Assembly (NCBI RefSeq): GCF_003340345.1
Contig: NZ_PPTQ01000007.1
Location: 88,492-152,491, forward strand
DNA length: 64,000 nucleotides
Direction of reading: 5' to 3'
Source of the DNA: Paraeggerthella hongkongensis
GTDB taxonomy: Bacteria > Actinomycetota > Coriobacteriia > Coriobacteriales > Eggerthellaceae
Shown here: in pieces, positions 16,389 through 24,118 of the stretch
How positions within the stretch are numbered: the first letter of the stretch is position 1
Layout: every line of letters starts with the position of its first letter
Made by a program: the position numbers and the translations under genes
Notes under the pieces: model-generated
Database searches by the model: none
Told to the model about the DNA's origin: nothing
The model's input: the letters and a program-made list of their open reading frames with translations, nothing else

Positions 16389-18977
16389 TTGGGCACCCTG
16401 AACAACCTGCCCATTGGGAAGGCCGCCACGGTGGTGGGGGTTGGCGGCGAAGGATCGCTTCGCCAGCACTTCCTGGACATGGGCATTATTCCGCAAGTCG
16501 ACATCGCCATGGTGAAGCATGCTCCCATGGGCGATCCCGTGGAGGTGCGCGTCCACGGCTACGAGCTGACGCTGCGTTTGGACGATGCGCAGAAGATCGA
16601 GATCGACGATGTGCGCGAAGCCAGCGAACCTCGCCGGGAGCCGCTTGCGCGGCGCCCCTTGCCTCACCCAGGTTTGGGCGAGGGCGGGAAGTTCCACGAC
16701 AAGGCCGCCGAAAGCCCGCTGCCCGAAGGAACGCCGCTCACCTTCGCTCTCGTAGGAAACCAAAACTGCGGCAAAACAACCCTGTTCAATCAGCTGACCG
16801 GCGCGAACCAGCACGTGGGCAACTTCCCCGGGGTGACGGTCGACCGCAAGGACGGCGTGGTCAAGGGACATCCCGAGGCGTTGGTAACGGATCTTCCGGG
16901 CATCTACTCGATGTCGCCCCACTCGAGCGAAGAGGTGGTTACCAGGCGGTTTTTGCTGGAGGATCGTCCGCGCGGCATCATCAACATCGTGGACGCCACC
17001 AATATCGAGCGCAACCTGTACCTGACCATGCAGCTGCTTGAGCTGGACATACCCATGGTGCTGGCCCTTAACATGATGGACGAGATGGAGGGCAACGGCG
17101 GCACCGTCCTGGTGAACGAGATTGAAGAGCTGCTGGGCATTCCAGTGGTTCCCATTTCGGCGTCCAAGAACGCGGGCATCGAGGAGCTGGTGGAGCACGC
17201 GCTGCATGTGGCGCGTTTCCAGGAGCCGCCTGTTCGCCAGGACTTCTGCGCGGCTGACGAGCATGGCGGCGCCGTGCACCGCTGCCTGCACGGCATCATG
17301 GCGCTGATCGACGACCATGCCGAGCGCGCGGGCATTCCGCCGCGGTTCGCCGCCAGCAAGCTGGCGGAGGGCGACGCGCTTGTTTTGGAGAAGCTGCATC
17401 TGGATCAAAACGAGAAGGACATGCTCGACCACATCGTGGCCCAAATGGAGGCTGAACGCGGTCTCGACCGCGCGGCGGCTATCGCCGACATGCGTTTCTG
17501 CTTCATCGGGCGCGTGTGCGAAGACACGGTGGTCAGGCCGCACGAGAGCCGCGAGCATGCGCGCAGCATGCTTGTCGATCGCGTGCTGACCGGCACCTAT
17601 ACGGCCATACCCGCCTTCGCGGCCATCATGGCGCTTGTGTTCTGGCTTACGTTCGACGTGGTGGGCGCCTGGCTTTCGGAGGTTCTGGACGCCGGCATCG
17701 GGTGGCTTACCGACGTGACCGCCGCTGCGCTGACCGCCGCCCAGGTGAACGAGGGGCTGCGATCGCTTGTCATCGACGGCGTGTTCAACGGGGTGGGAAG
17801 CGTGCTCAGCTTCCTGCCGATCATCGTCACGCTGTTCTTCTTCCTGTCGCTTCTTGAAGATTCCGGCTACATGGCGCGCGTGGCGTTCGTCATGGACAAG
17901 CTGTTGCGCAAGATAGGCCTGTCGGGGCGCAGCATCGTGCCCATGCTGATCGGATTCGGGTGCACGGTTCCGGCCGTGATGGCGTCGCGCACGCTGCCGT
18001 CCGAGCGGGATCGCAAGATGACCATCCTGCTCACTCCGTATATGAGCTGTTCGGCTAAGCTGCCCATTTACGCGTTCTTCACGGCGGCGTTCTTCCCGAC
18101 GAGCGGGGCCTTGGTGATGGTGGGCCTGTATTTCGGCGGCATTGCGGTGGGCGTGCTGGTGGCGCTGGCGTTGCGCCGCACGTTGTTCTCGGGCGAGGCC
18201 GTGCCGTTCGTCATGGAGCTGCCGAACTACCGCATGCCCAGCGTGCGCAGCGTCGGTCAGCTGCTGTGGGAGAAGGCGAAGGATTTCCTGGAGCGCGCCT
18301 TCACGGTCATTTTCGTGGCGACCATCGTCATCTGGTTCTTGCAGACGTTCGACTTCAGCTTGAACATGGTGGCGAGCTCCGAGGACAGCATGCTGGCCGT
18401 GGTGGCCGGCTGGATCGCCCCGGTGTTCGCGCCGCTCGGATTCGGGGATTGGCGGATTTCGACGGCGCTCGTCACCGGCTTCATGGCCAAGGAAAGCGTC
18501 GTGTCCACGCTGTCCATCCTGTTCGGCAGCACGGCGAGCCTGGTTGCCGTCATGAGCTCCGTGGCTGCGTTGGCTTTGCTGGTGTTCTGCCTGCTGTACA
18601 CGCCGTGCGTGGCGGCGGTGGCGGCGGTGAAGCGCGAACTGGGCGGGAAGTGGGCGCTCGGCGTGGTGTTCGGCCAGTTGGCGGTGGCGTGGGTTGCCGC
18701 GTTCGTCGTGCACGGCGTGGGAACGCTTGCGGTGGACGCCGGAGGGAACGCGTGGACGCTGGCGGTGGGCGCGCTGGTGGCGGTGCTCGTCGTGCTGGCT
18801 TTGGCGCGCATGCGCTCGCGCCGCGCGAGGGGAAGCGGATGCGAGTCGTCGTGCGATGGCTGCGAAGGCTGCGCGCAGGTGCCGGTGCCGCGCGCGGCTG
18901 ACGGGGACGGCGGGTCGTTCGAATCCGAGCCTGCGCGCGCCGATGCGCAGCATGACGATCGGGCGCGAAGGCGCTAG
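16389..18977 (+). CDS. feoB: Ferrous iron transporter FeoB with fused N-terminal FeoA domain, 862 aa
   Basis: Residues 1 to ~75 are a FeoA/SH3-like domain, then a ~45-residue linker, then the FeoB G domain with G1 GNQNCGKT (about 122-129), DLPG (about 168), NMMD (about 228), a helical spacer, and a membrane region from about 400 with two Gate motifs (FGCTVPA near 525 and the CLLYTPCVAAVAA region). It imports Fe2+. TTG 16389 is preferred because AAGGAG lies 5 bp upstream and the protein then begins at the FeoA domain; in-frame sequence further upstream has no ribosome site. The C-terminus has a short Cys cluster (CESSCDGCEGC), reminiscent of FeoC-type metal sites, then a charged tail. No GTTA-N9-AACTTAT box precedes it. 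Confidence 0.95.
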   Translation: MGTLNNLPIGKAATVVGVGGEGSLRQHFLDMGIIPQVDIAMVKHAPMGDPVEVRVHGYELTLRLDDAQKIEIDDVREASEPRREPLARRPLPHPGLGEGGKFHDKAAESPLPEGTPLTFALVGNQNCGKTTLFNQLTGANQHVGNFPGVTVDRKDGVVKGHPEALVTDLPGIYSMSPHSSEEVVTRRFLLEDRPRGIINIVDATNIERNLYLTMQLLELDIPMVLALNMMDEMEGNGGTVLVNEIEELLGIPVVPISASKNAGIEELVEHALHVARFQEPPVRQDFCAADEHGGAVHRCLHGIMALIDDHAERAGIPPRFAASKLAEGDALVLEKLHLDQNEKDMLDHIVAQMEAERGLDRAAAIADMRFCFIGRVCEDTVVRPHESREHARSMLVDRVLTGTYTAIPAFAAIMALVFWLTFDVVGAWLSEVLDAGIGWLTDVTAAALTAAQVNEGLRSLVIDGVFNGVGSVLSFLPIIVTLFFFLSLLEDSGYMARVAFVMDKLLRKIGLSGRSIVPMLIGFGCTVPAVMASRTLPSERDRKMTILLTPYMSCSAKLPIYAFFTAAFFPTSGALVMVGLYFGGIAVGVLVALALRRTLFSGEAVPFVMELPNYRMPSVRSVGQLLWEKAKDFLERAFTVIFVATIVIWFLQTFDFSLNMVASSEDSMLAVVAGWIAPVFAPLGFGDWRISTALVTGFMAKESVVSTLSILFGSTASLVAVMSSVAALALLVFCLLYTPCVAAVAAVKRELGGKWALGVVFGQLAVAWVAAFVVHGVGTLAVDAGGNAWTLAVGALVAVLVVLALARMRSRRARGSGCESSCDGCEGCAQVPVPRAADGDGGSFESEPARADAQHDDRARRR

Positions 18978-19095
18978 AGCTTCAACGAAGGCGAAACGGG
19001 TGGCATCGAGGCTGCCCGCCGCCCTGCCGCGTCGAGCCGTTCGCGCGGGCGGCCATGCGAACGCGTGCTTGGGAATACGGGAGGATTGACTGCTG

Positions 19096-19806
19096 ATGGT
19101 CGAGATGGACGGTGCGGCGTTGGGCTGCATTCTCGTGGTGGAGGACGACCCCGACATCAACGCGCTGCTGGGCACCGTCATGACGCGGGCCGGCTATCGC
19201 GCGGTGCATGCGTATTCGGGCACCGAGGCGCGGCTTCATCTGGAGCGCGAAGCGTTCGACCTGGTTTTGCTGGACATGATGCTGCCGGGCATGGACGGCC
19301 CGGAACTGATCGCGTTCATGCGCGGCGATCGGGGGCTGAAGACGCCCGTCATCGTGGTGTCGGCAAAGGCGGGGCTGTCCGACAAGGTGGACATGCTGGC
19401 ACAGGGCGCCGACGATTACCTGGTGAAGCCGTTTCAGCCCGAAGAACTGGTCGCGCGCGTGCAGGCCGTGCTGCGGCGCGCGGGCGCCGCGTTGCCGGCA
19501 GAGCGCGAGGAGTCGTACTCGTTCAAGAACCTGCGCCTCGATGCGGCTACGCGCCGGGTGTTTCTCGGTGGCGAGGAGGTGGCGCTGACCGCGCACGAGT
19601 TCGATATTCTGCACGTGCTTATGCAGGCGCCCGACAAGGTGTTTTCGCGCGAGTTGCTGTACGAGCTGGTATGGAAGAGCGGCTACTACGGCGAGGACAA
19701 CACGGTCAACGTGCACGTGAGCAACATCCGCAAGAAACTTGCCGCCGTCGAGCCGGATGAAGAGTACGTCAAAACCGTTTGGGGCATCGGCTTCAAGCTG
19801 TCGTGA
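19096..19806 (+). CDS. OmpR/PhoB-family response regulator, 236 aa
   Basis: Receiver domain with acidic pair Asp17/Asp18, phosphoacceptor Asp60 (LLDMMLPG) and YLVKPF lysine near 110, then a winged-helix output domain (VALTAHEFDILHVLM ... DNTVNVHVSNIRKKL). The ATG at 19096 has GGGAGG about 11 bp upstream; ATG 19105 is an alternative. The probable partner kinase is three genes on (22008-22970), beyond an ABC transporter, a layout typical of peptide-antibiotic sensing/efflux cassettes. A MITE-like element separates it from the transporter genes, which may have split an older operon. Confidence 0.92.
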   Translation: MVEMDGAALGCILVVEDDPDINALLGTVMTRAGYRAVHAYSGTEARLHLEREAFDLVLLDMMLPGMDGPELIAFMRGDRGLKTPVIVVSAKAGLSDKVDMLAQGADDYLVKPFQPEELVARVQAVLRRAGAALPAEREESYSFKNLRLDAATRRVFLGGEEVALTAHEFDILHVLMQAPDKVFSRELLYELVWKSGYYGEDNTVNVHVSNIRKKLAAVEPDEEYVKTVWGIGFKLS

Positions 19807-19878
19807 GTCTTTCGGAGGTCCGGACGGGGCTGGTGGGATTGACGGGGGCGAACGCCTCAATTCGCCACGGAGGTTTCC

Positions 19879-20032
19879 AGGTTCTGTCAAAACGGACGAG
19901 TTTTGCGGGGATTTTTCGCCTCTTGCAGGCAGGTTGCCAAGGGGCGTTTTTCATCATGCCTGTTCAGAGGCTTGCGCGTTGCATTTATCCTGACTTGAGG
20001 ACCAGCAAAACTCGTTCGTTTTGACAGAACCT
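19879..20032. mobile_element. MITE-like element A, 154 bp with 28-bp terminal inverted repeats
   Basis: The 28-bp ends (19879-19906 and 20005-20032) begin AGGTTCTGTC and match at 27 of 28 positions. The interior (~98 bp) has no gene. A small non-autonomous transposable element is the best reading. No target-site duplication is obvious: flanks are TTCC on the left and CGAT on the right. A small open frame starting at 20035 has no ribosome site. Confidence 0.65.
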
Positions 20033-20168
20033 CGATGAAGAGGGTGTGGCGGAGCGACGATGGGAAAAGGATGTGGCGGGACGAGTGCGTGGTTCGTCGG
20101 GCTCGGGCGGCCCGGCGGGTTCGACGGCGCGTCGGCCTCCTGCTGAAAGCTCGACGCGCGATCGCATC

Positions 20169-20190
20169 TTTATTCTTTCTTTATCCTTTC
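20169..20190 (+). promoter_or_regulatory. Candidate response-regulator site: two 11-bp direct repeats
   Basis: TTTATTCTTTC and TTTATCCTTTC lie head to tail (one mismatch), about 110 bp before the ABC ATPase start. Tandem 11-bp direct repeats are the usual site form for OmpR/PhoB-type regulators, so this may be bound by the 19096-19806 product. The rest of the 20033-20301 gap shows nothing else clear. Confidence 0.4.
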
Positions 20191-20301
20191 TTGAGGACTT
20201 ATTTCACGTCGGGGCGGTAAGGTTCTCTCGTGCGATGGCGAGCCGAGATCGACGAGGTCCGCCCATTGCGAAGCGACGATGAGGAAAGGCAAGCGGAAAC
20301 C

Positions 20302-21225
20302 ATGGAATCGGTTATCGAGACAAGAGGGCTGACGAAGCGCTACGGCGACGTTTGCGCGCTCGAAGACGTGAGCGTCATCGTGCGCCGCGGCGAGGTGTTC
20401 GGCCTGGTGGGAGACAACGGAGCCGGTAAATCGACTCTGTTCAAGCTGCTGTGCGGCCTTGCGTTTCCCACCGAGGGCGAACTGCGCCTGCTCGGCGCGA
20501 GCGCGCCGCGCAACCTTGAGCGGCAGCGGGCGCGCATCGGGGTCGTCATCGAGCAGCCCGGCTTCTATCCGGCCTTGAGCGTGGAGAAGAACCTGGAATG
20601 CTGCCGCATCCGCAGGGGCGTTCCCGGCAGGGACGCGGTTTCGCGCGTGCTCGACACCGTGGGGCTGTCGTACGCGAAGGACCGTGCGTGCCGCGACCTG
20701 TCGATGGGCATGAAACAGCGGCTGGGCCTGGCCATGGCGTTGCTGGGGGAGCCGGAGGTGCTTATTTTGGACGAGCCGACGAACGGGCTCGATCCCAGCG
20801 GCATCGTCGAGATGCGCGTTCTTCTGCAAAGGCTCAATCGGGAAAAGGGCATCACCGTGGTGGTGTCGAGCCATCATCTGGCCGAGCTTGAGCAGATGGC
20901 CACGGTCTACGCGTTTTTGAGCAAGGGCCGGCTTTTGGAGCAGGTGGGCGCCGAGGAGCTTCGTGTGCGCTGCGCCGACTGCATAGACATCGCCGTGTCG
21001 GACACCCCGCGCTACGCGGTTCTTTTGGAAACCGAGCTGCACCACGACCGCTACCAGGTTCTTCCTGACTCCACGGTTCGCATTCTCGACCCGCAGCACG
21101 GCATCGAGGCGTTCAGCGCGCTGGCGAGCGCGCACGGCATGGGCGTTTCCAAGCTGGAACGTCGAAAGATGTCGCTTGAGCAGTACTATCTGGAAATGAA
21201 GGAGCGGGGGGCAACATGCTGCTGA
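20302..21225 (+). CDS. ABC transporter ATP-binding protein, bacitracin/lantibiotic-export type, 307 aa
   Basis: Walker A GDNGAGKST, signature LSMGMKQR (the degenerate form common in BcrA/NisF-like ATPases), Walker B LILDEPTNGLDP, switch SSHH. A ~90-residue C-terminal extension is also typical of that group. ATG 20302 follows GAAAGG. It overlaps the permease gene by 10 bp. With the permease and the flanking two-component system it is probably a self-protection or antimicrobial-peptide resistance pump. Confidence 0.9.
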   Translation: MESVIETRGLTKRYGDVCALEDVSVIVRRGEVFGLVGDNGAGKSTLFKLLCGLAFPTEGELRLLGASAPRNLERQRARIGVVIEQPGFYPALSVEKNLECCRIRRGVPGRDAVSRVLDTVGLSYAKDRACRDLSMGMKQRLGLAMALLGEPEVLILDEPTNGLDPSGIVEMRVLLQRLNREKGITVVVSSHHLAELEQMATVYAFLSKGRLLEQVGAEELRVRCADCIDIAVSDTPRYAVLLETELHHDRYQVLPDSTVRILDPQHGIEAFSALASAHGMGVSKLERRKMSLEQYYLEMKERGATCC

Positions 21226-21992
21226 ACTATATGAAAAGCGAGTGGTACCGCATTGCGCGGAGCAAGGAAGGATACCTGCTCGTGGGCGTTTTGTGCGCGA
21301 TCGTGCTGGCTGCGAACGTGCTTCTGGCCGTCATGGCCGGCACGCCCGACTTCCCGTACGCCACCGCGCGTTTTTCACTCAGCAACGTGATCATGTCGCT
21401 GGGGGCGTTGTTTCTCATGGCCGGGCTGCTGGTTTGGCTGTTGTTCGGCGACGATCGCAAGAACGGCACGCTCAAAAACGAGATAGCCCAAGGGCTTGCG
21501 CGGCGCGACCTGTTCGCAGGTAAGTGCCTGGTGTCGATTGCGTGGGGCTTGATGGGGCTGGCGGTCATCCTGATCGTGTACGTTGGCAGCGCGGCGCTGC
21601 TTCTGGAAGGCCCCGTTTTAGAACCTGCGACGCACCTGGTCAAAGGCGTGCTCTCGGCTTTGCCGTTCACGGTGGCGTGCGTGGTGCTGGCAGTTGCCGC
21701 GTGCATCGTCTCGCCGAAGCCCGCCAACGCGTTTATGATATGGTTGACCGTCGTGTGCCTGGTTCCCATGGCGCTCGACGCGGTGGGCCGCGTGGTCGAG
21801 CCGGTGGCCGTGCTTGCCAGCTGGATGCCGTACAACTTCTTCGCGAACGAGGTGCTCATCAACATGAGCGGCGCGGCGGAGTTCTTATGGGATACGCCGC
21901 AAGGCTTGGCGAAGTGCCTGATCTCCGGGTTCGCGGGCATCGCGGCGTTCTCGGCGGCGGGCTTGTGGCGCATTGGAAAAACGGAACTGTAG
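21216..21992 (+). CDS. ABC-2 type transporter permease, 258 aa
   Basis: Six hydrophobic segments in the ABC-2 arrangement (about residues 20-40, 55-75, 105-125, 140-165, 170-190, 230-250), with the FGDDRKNGTLKNEIAQG cytoplasmic loop typical of bacitracin/lantibiotic-type permeases. Membrane partner of the preceding ATPase. The substrate cannot be read from the sequence. Confidence 0.88.
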   Translation: MLLNYMKSEWYRIARSKEGYLLVGVLCAIVLAANVLLAVMAGTPDFPYATARFSLSNVIMSLGALFLMAGLLVWLLFGDDRKNGTLKNEIAQGLARRDLFAGKCLVSIAWGLMGLAVILIVYVGSAALLLEGPVLEPATHLVKGVLSALPFTVACVVLAVAACIVSPKPANAFMIWLTVVCLVPMALDAVGRVVEPVAVLASWMPYNFFANEVLINMSGAAEFLWDTPQGLAKCLISGFAGIAAFSAAGLWRIGKTEL

Positions 21993-22007
21993 CGGAAGGG
22001 GGAGGGC

Positions 22008-22970
22008 ATGCCGAACGGGGCGTTCGCTATCGCGCTGCTGCTCGCGCTGGGCGCGGCGGCATGGTTCGGCATGCGCTGCTTCGCGCTCAAGCGGTCGCTG
22101 CGTCGCGCCGATCGCGAGCTGCGCGATATCGTGGAGCATCTGGAGGACAACCGCATCGTGAAGATGCCGTGTCCCGACCGCGACCTGGAAGCCTTCCTGC
22201 GCACCGTGAACCGCGCGCTTGACGGCATCCGCCGCCAGTCGGTGCTCTACGCGCGTCGCGAGGTTCAGCTGAAAGAGCAGATCGAGCGTATAAGCCACGA
22301 CTTGCGCACGCCGCTCACTTCGATCCAGGGCTACTTGGCGCTTGTCGATGCGGGACCTTTGAGCGAAGAGGATCGCGCGGCGCTTGCCACGGTCGAGCGC
22401 AAGGCGGAATCGCTGCAGCGCCTGATCGCGCAATTCTACGAGCTTTCGCGCGTGCGCGGCGAGGGGTTTTCCCTGGAGCTTGCAAAGGTGGACGCGGCAA
22501 GGCTGCTGCGCGAATCGATCGCGGGACAGTACCGGTTGCTGGAGAGGCGGGGGACGAGCGTGCGCGCGTCCATCCCGGACGGCCCGCTTTTCGCGCGCGC
22601 GAACGCCGATGCCGTGGAGCGCGTGTTCGCGAACCTGGTGCACAATGCCGGCAAGTACGCGGCAAGCTGCTTTGTCGTGGACGCGGCGTACGCGCGCGAA
22701 GGATCGGCGCCGTGCGGCGGCTGGGTGACGGTGTCGTTTGCCAACGATGCCGAAGGCATCGACGAGCACCAGGTTGCGCGCTTGTTCGAGCCGTTTTACA
22801 CGGTCGACTCCGCCCGATCCCAGGAAAGCTCCGGATTGGGGCTTTCGATCGCGCGTCACCTGGTGGAGCGTATGGGCGGCGCGCTTGATGCGCGCGTCGA
22901 AGCGCGGGACGCGTCGACGTGGATCGTGTTCGAGGCTAGATTGCCCGCTTGTCCAAGCGATTCTCGGTAG
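22008..22970 (+). CDS. Sensor histidine kinase with one short membrane segment, 320 aa
   Basis: One N-terminal hydrophobic helix (about residues 5-25) and no external sensor domain, as in intramembrane-sensing kinases of antibiotic-resistance cassettes. The H-box is ISHDLRTPLTSIQGY with His97, followed by the N-box (NLVHNAGKYA) and G-box (SSGLGLSIARHLV). It follows the permease by 15 bp and probably pairs with the regulator at 19096. Its last 115 bp overlap the 3' end of the AraC gene on the other strand. Confidence 0.92.
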   Translation: MPNGAFAIALLLALGAAAWFGMRCFALKRSLRRADRELRDIVEHLEDNRIVKMPCPDRDLEAFLRTVNRALDGIRRQSVLYARREVQLKEQIERISHDLRTPLTSIQGYLALVDAGPLSEEDRAALATVERKAESLQRLIAQFYELSRVRGEGFSLELAKVDAARLLRESIAGQYRLLERRGTSVRASIPDGPLFARANADAVERVFANLVHNAGKYAASCFVVDAAYAREGSAPCGGWVTVSFANDAEGIDEHQVARLFEPFYTVDSARSQESSGLGLSIARHLVERMGGALDARVEARDASTWIVFEARLPACPSDSR

Positions 22971-23968
22971 ACGCTCGGGGTGGCGCCGTAAATGCGCGCG
23001 AACAGCTCGGCCAGCCGTTCGGGACGATAGCCCACGGTTGCGGCAGCTTGCGCGACGGACGCGCCGCTCGAGGCGAGCAGTTCGGCCGCGCGTGCGCACC
23101 GTTTTCGCTGACGGTATTCGACGATGGTGCACCCGTAGGCTTGCTTGAATGCTCGACGCAGCTTCGTTTGCCCCATGCACGCGATGCGCGTCAGTTCAAG
23201 GGCGCTGACGGGATCGGCCAGCCGTTCGTCGAGGCGTTTCCGAACGCGTTCGATCGCGCGGGCGTCTTCGCGCGAAAGCGCGCTTGCGAACGGGCTTCTT
23301 GCTTCGTCGATGCCCGACCGCGCGGCTAGGCTGCGCGACTTGTCCACCACAAGGGCCACCGCCTCCTCCACCTTGCTTCGATAGAACAGCCGTGCCGATG
23401 CCCCCGTGCCGCGGTACGCTTCGATTTGCTTCATCAGCACGATCATCTCGGAAAAATCGGTCAGTCCGTCAATGCTTGCGAACGCATCTTCGGCGGAAAA
23501 GGACTCTCCGCGGTATATCGCGCCCAGGTAGCGTTCGTAAAAGGGCGGCGTCAGCATGATGCCCACGCTGCGCAGAAGCTGGCCTGCTTTGTGGGAGGAG
23601 TTCCAGGAGCATCCTTTGGTGGCGTGCCCCTCCAAGTACGGGGCTTTTACGACGAGCCCCGTGTCCTGCCTGACGTACGATCCTGCTTGCAGGTAGCTCA
23701 CCGACACGAGTCGCGGATGAAGGCAGTGCTGCTGAAAATCTCGGCGAAATCTCATCGAGGTAACCGATACGGCGAAATCCCGATTCGCGTACACCCAATA
23801 GTAGCCGGATGCCTGGTCTTCGGGCGCGTAAAAGAAACGCCCTTCGCGCAGCGGCGTAGCGTGCCCGTCGGCGCTCGTGCGCGGAGCTTCGCGCATGTTC
23901 AGGTCGCGTACGCAGGGCAGCACGATGTCTTGCATGATATTGAACGTAGAGCCTTCCTGTCGATTCAA
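22856..23968 (-). CDS. AraC/PchR-like transcriptional regulator, 370 aa
   Basis: Long N-terminal effector domain, then two AraC helix-turn-helix units (ALELTRIACMGQTKLRRAFKQAYG and SVAQAAATVGYRPERLAELFARIYG, about residues 255-335). PchR-type activators respond to siderophores. TTG 23968 is preferred because a full AAGGAGG lies 5 bp before it; an upstream ATG at 24025 has no ribosome site. About 30 residues follow the usual AraC end and are encoded antisense to the histidine kinase. It diverges from the MATE exporter across an iron-box-like site. Confidence 0.88.
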   Translation of the reverse strand: MNRQEGSTFNIMQDIVLPCVRDLNMREAPRTSADGHATPLREGRFFYAPEDQASGYYWVYANRDFAVSVTSMRFRRDFQQHCLHPRLVSVSYLQAGSYVRQDTGLVVKAPYLEGHATKGCSWNSSHKAGQLLRSVGIMLTPPFYERYLGAIYRGESFSAEDAFASIDGLTDFSEMIVLMKQIEAYRGTGASARLFYRSKVEEAVALVVDKSRSLAARSGIDEARSPFASALSREDARAIERVRKRLDERLADPVSALELTRIACMGQTKLRRAFKQAYGCTIVEYRQRKRCARAAELLASSGASVAQAAATVGYRPERLAELFARIYGATPSVYRESLGQAGNLASNTIHVDASRASTRASSAPPIRSTR

Positions 23969-24030
23969 CGCGACCTCCTTGCGATTCGACGCGTTTGCTC
24001 TCTTGCGCTTGCGCGTTGCTTGCATGACTC

Positions 24031-24051
24031 ATAAGTTAGATAAAGTTAACA
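24031..24051. promoter_or_regulatory. Iron-box-like operator, site C, between araC-like and MATE genes
   Basis: Minus strand reads T-GTTA-N9-AACTTAT. It lies in the divergent promoter region, ~65 bp from each start, so one site may control both genes. Confidence 0.6.
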
Positions 24052-24118
24052 TAAAAGGAGGAATGTGCGGCATCGCATGCCGTCGTTCGCAATAGTCACA
24101 CGTTCCGAAGGAGACGCC

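Noticed and set aside
16254..19181. 975-residue open frame antisense to feoB
   Set aside because: Shadow of a high-GC gene; composition (Arg/His/Gln) is not protein-like and no motif is present.
20035..20220. 61-residue small protein at the edge of MITE-like element A
   Set aside because: No ribosome site, Arg-rich shadow composition, start codon overlapping the element boundary.
24063..24095. Ten-codon leader peptide (MCGIACRRSQ) before the MATE gene
   Set aside because: The AGGAGG is only 1-2 bp from its ATG, too close to work well, and there is no terminator or attenuator after it.
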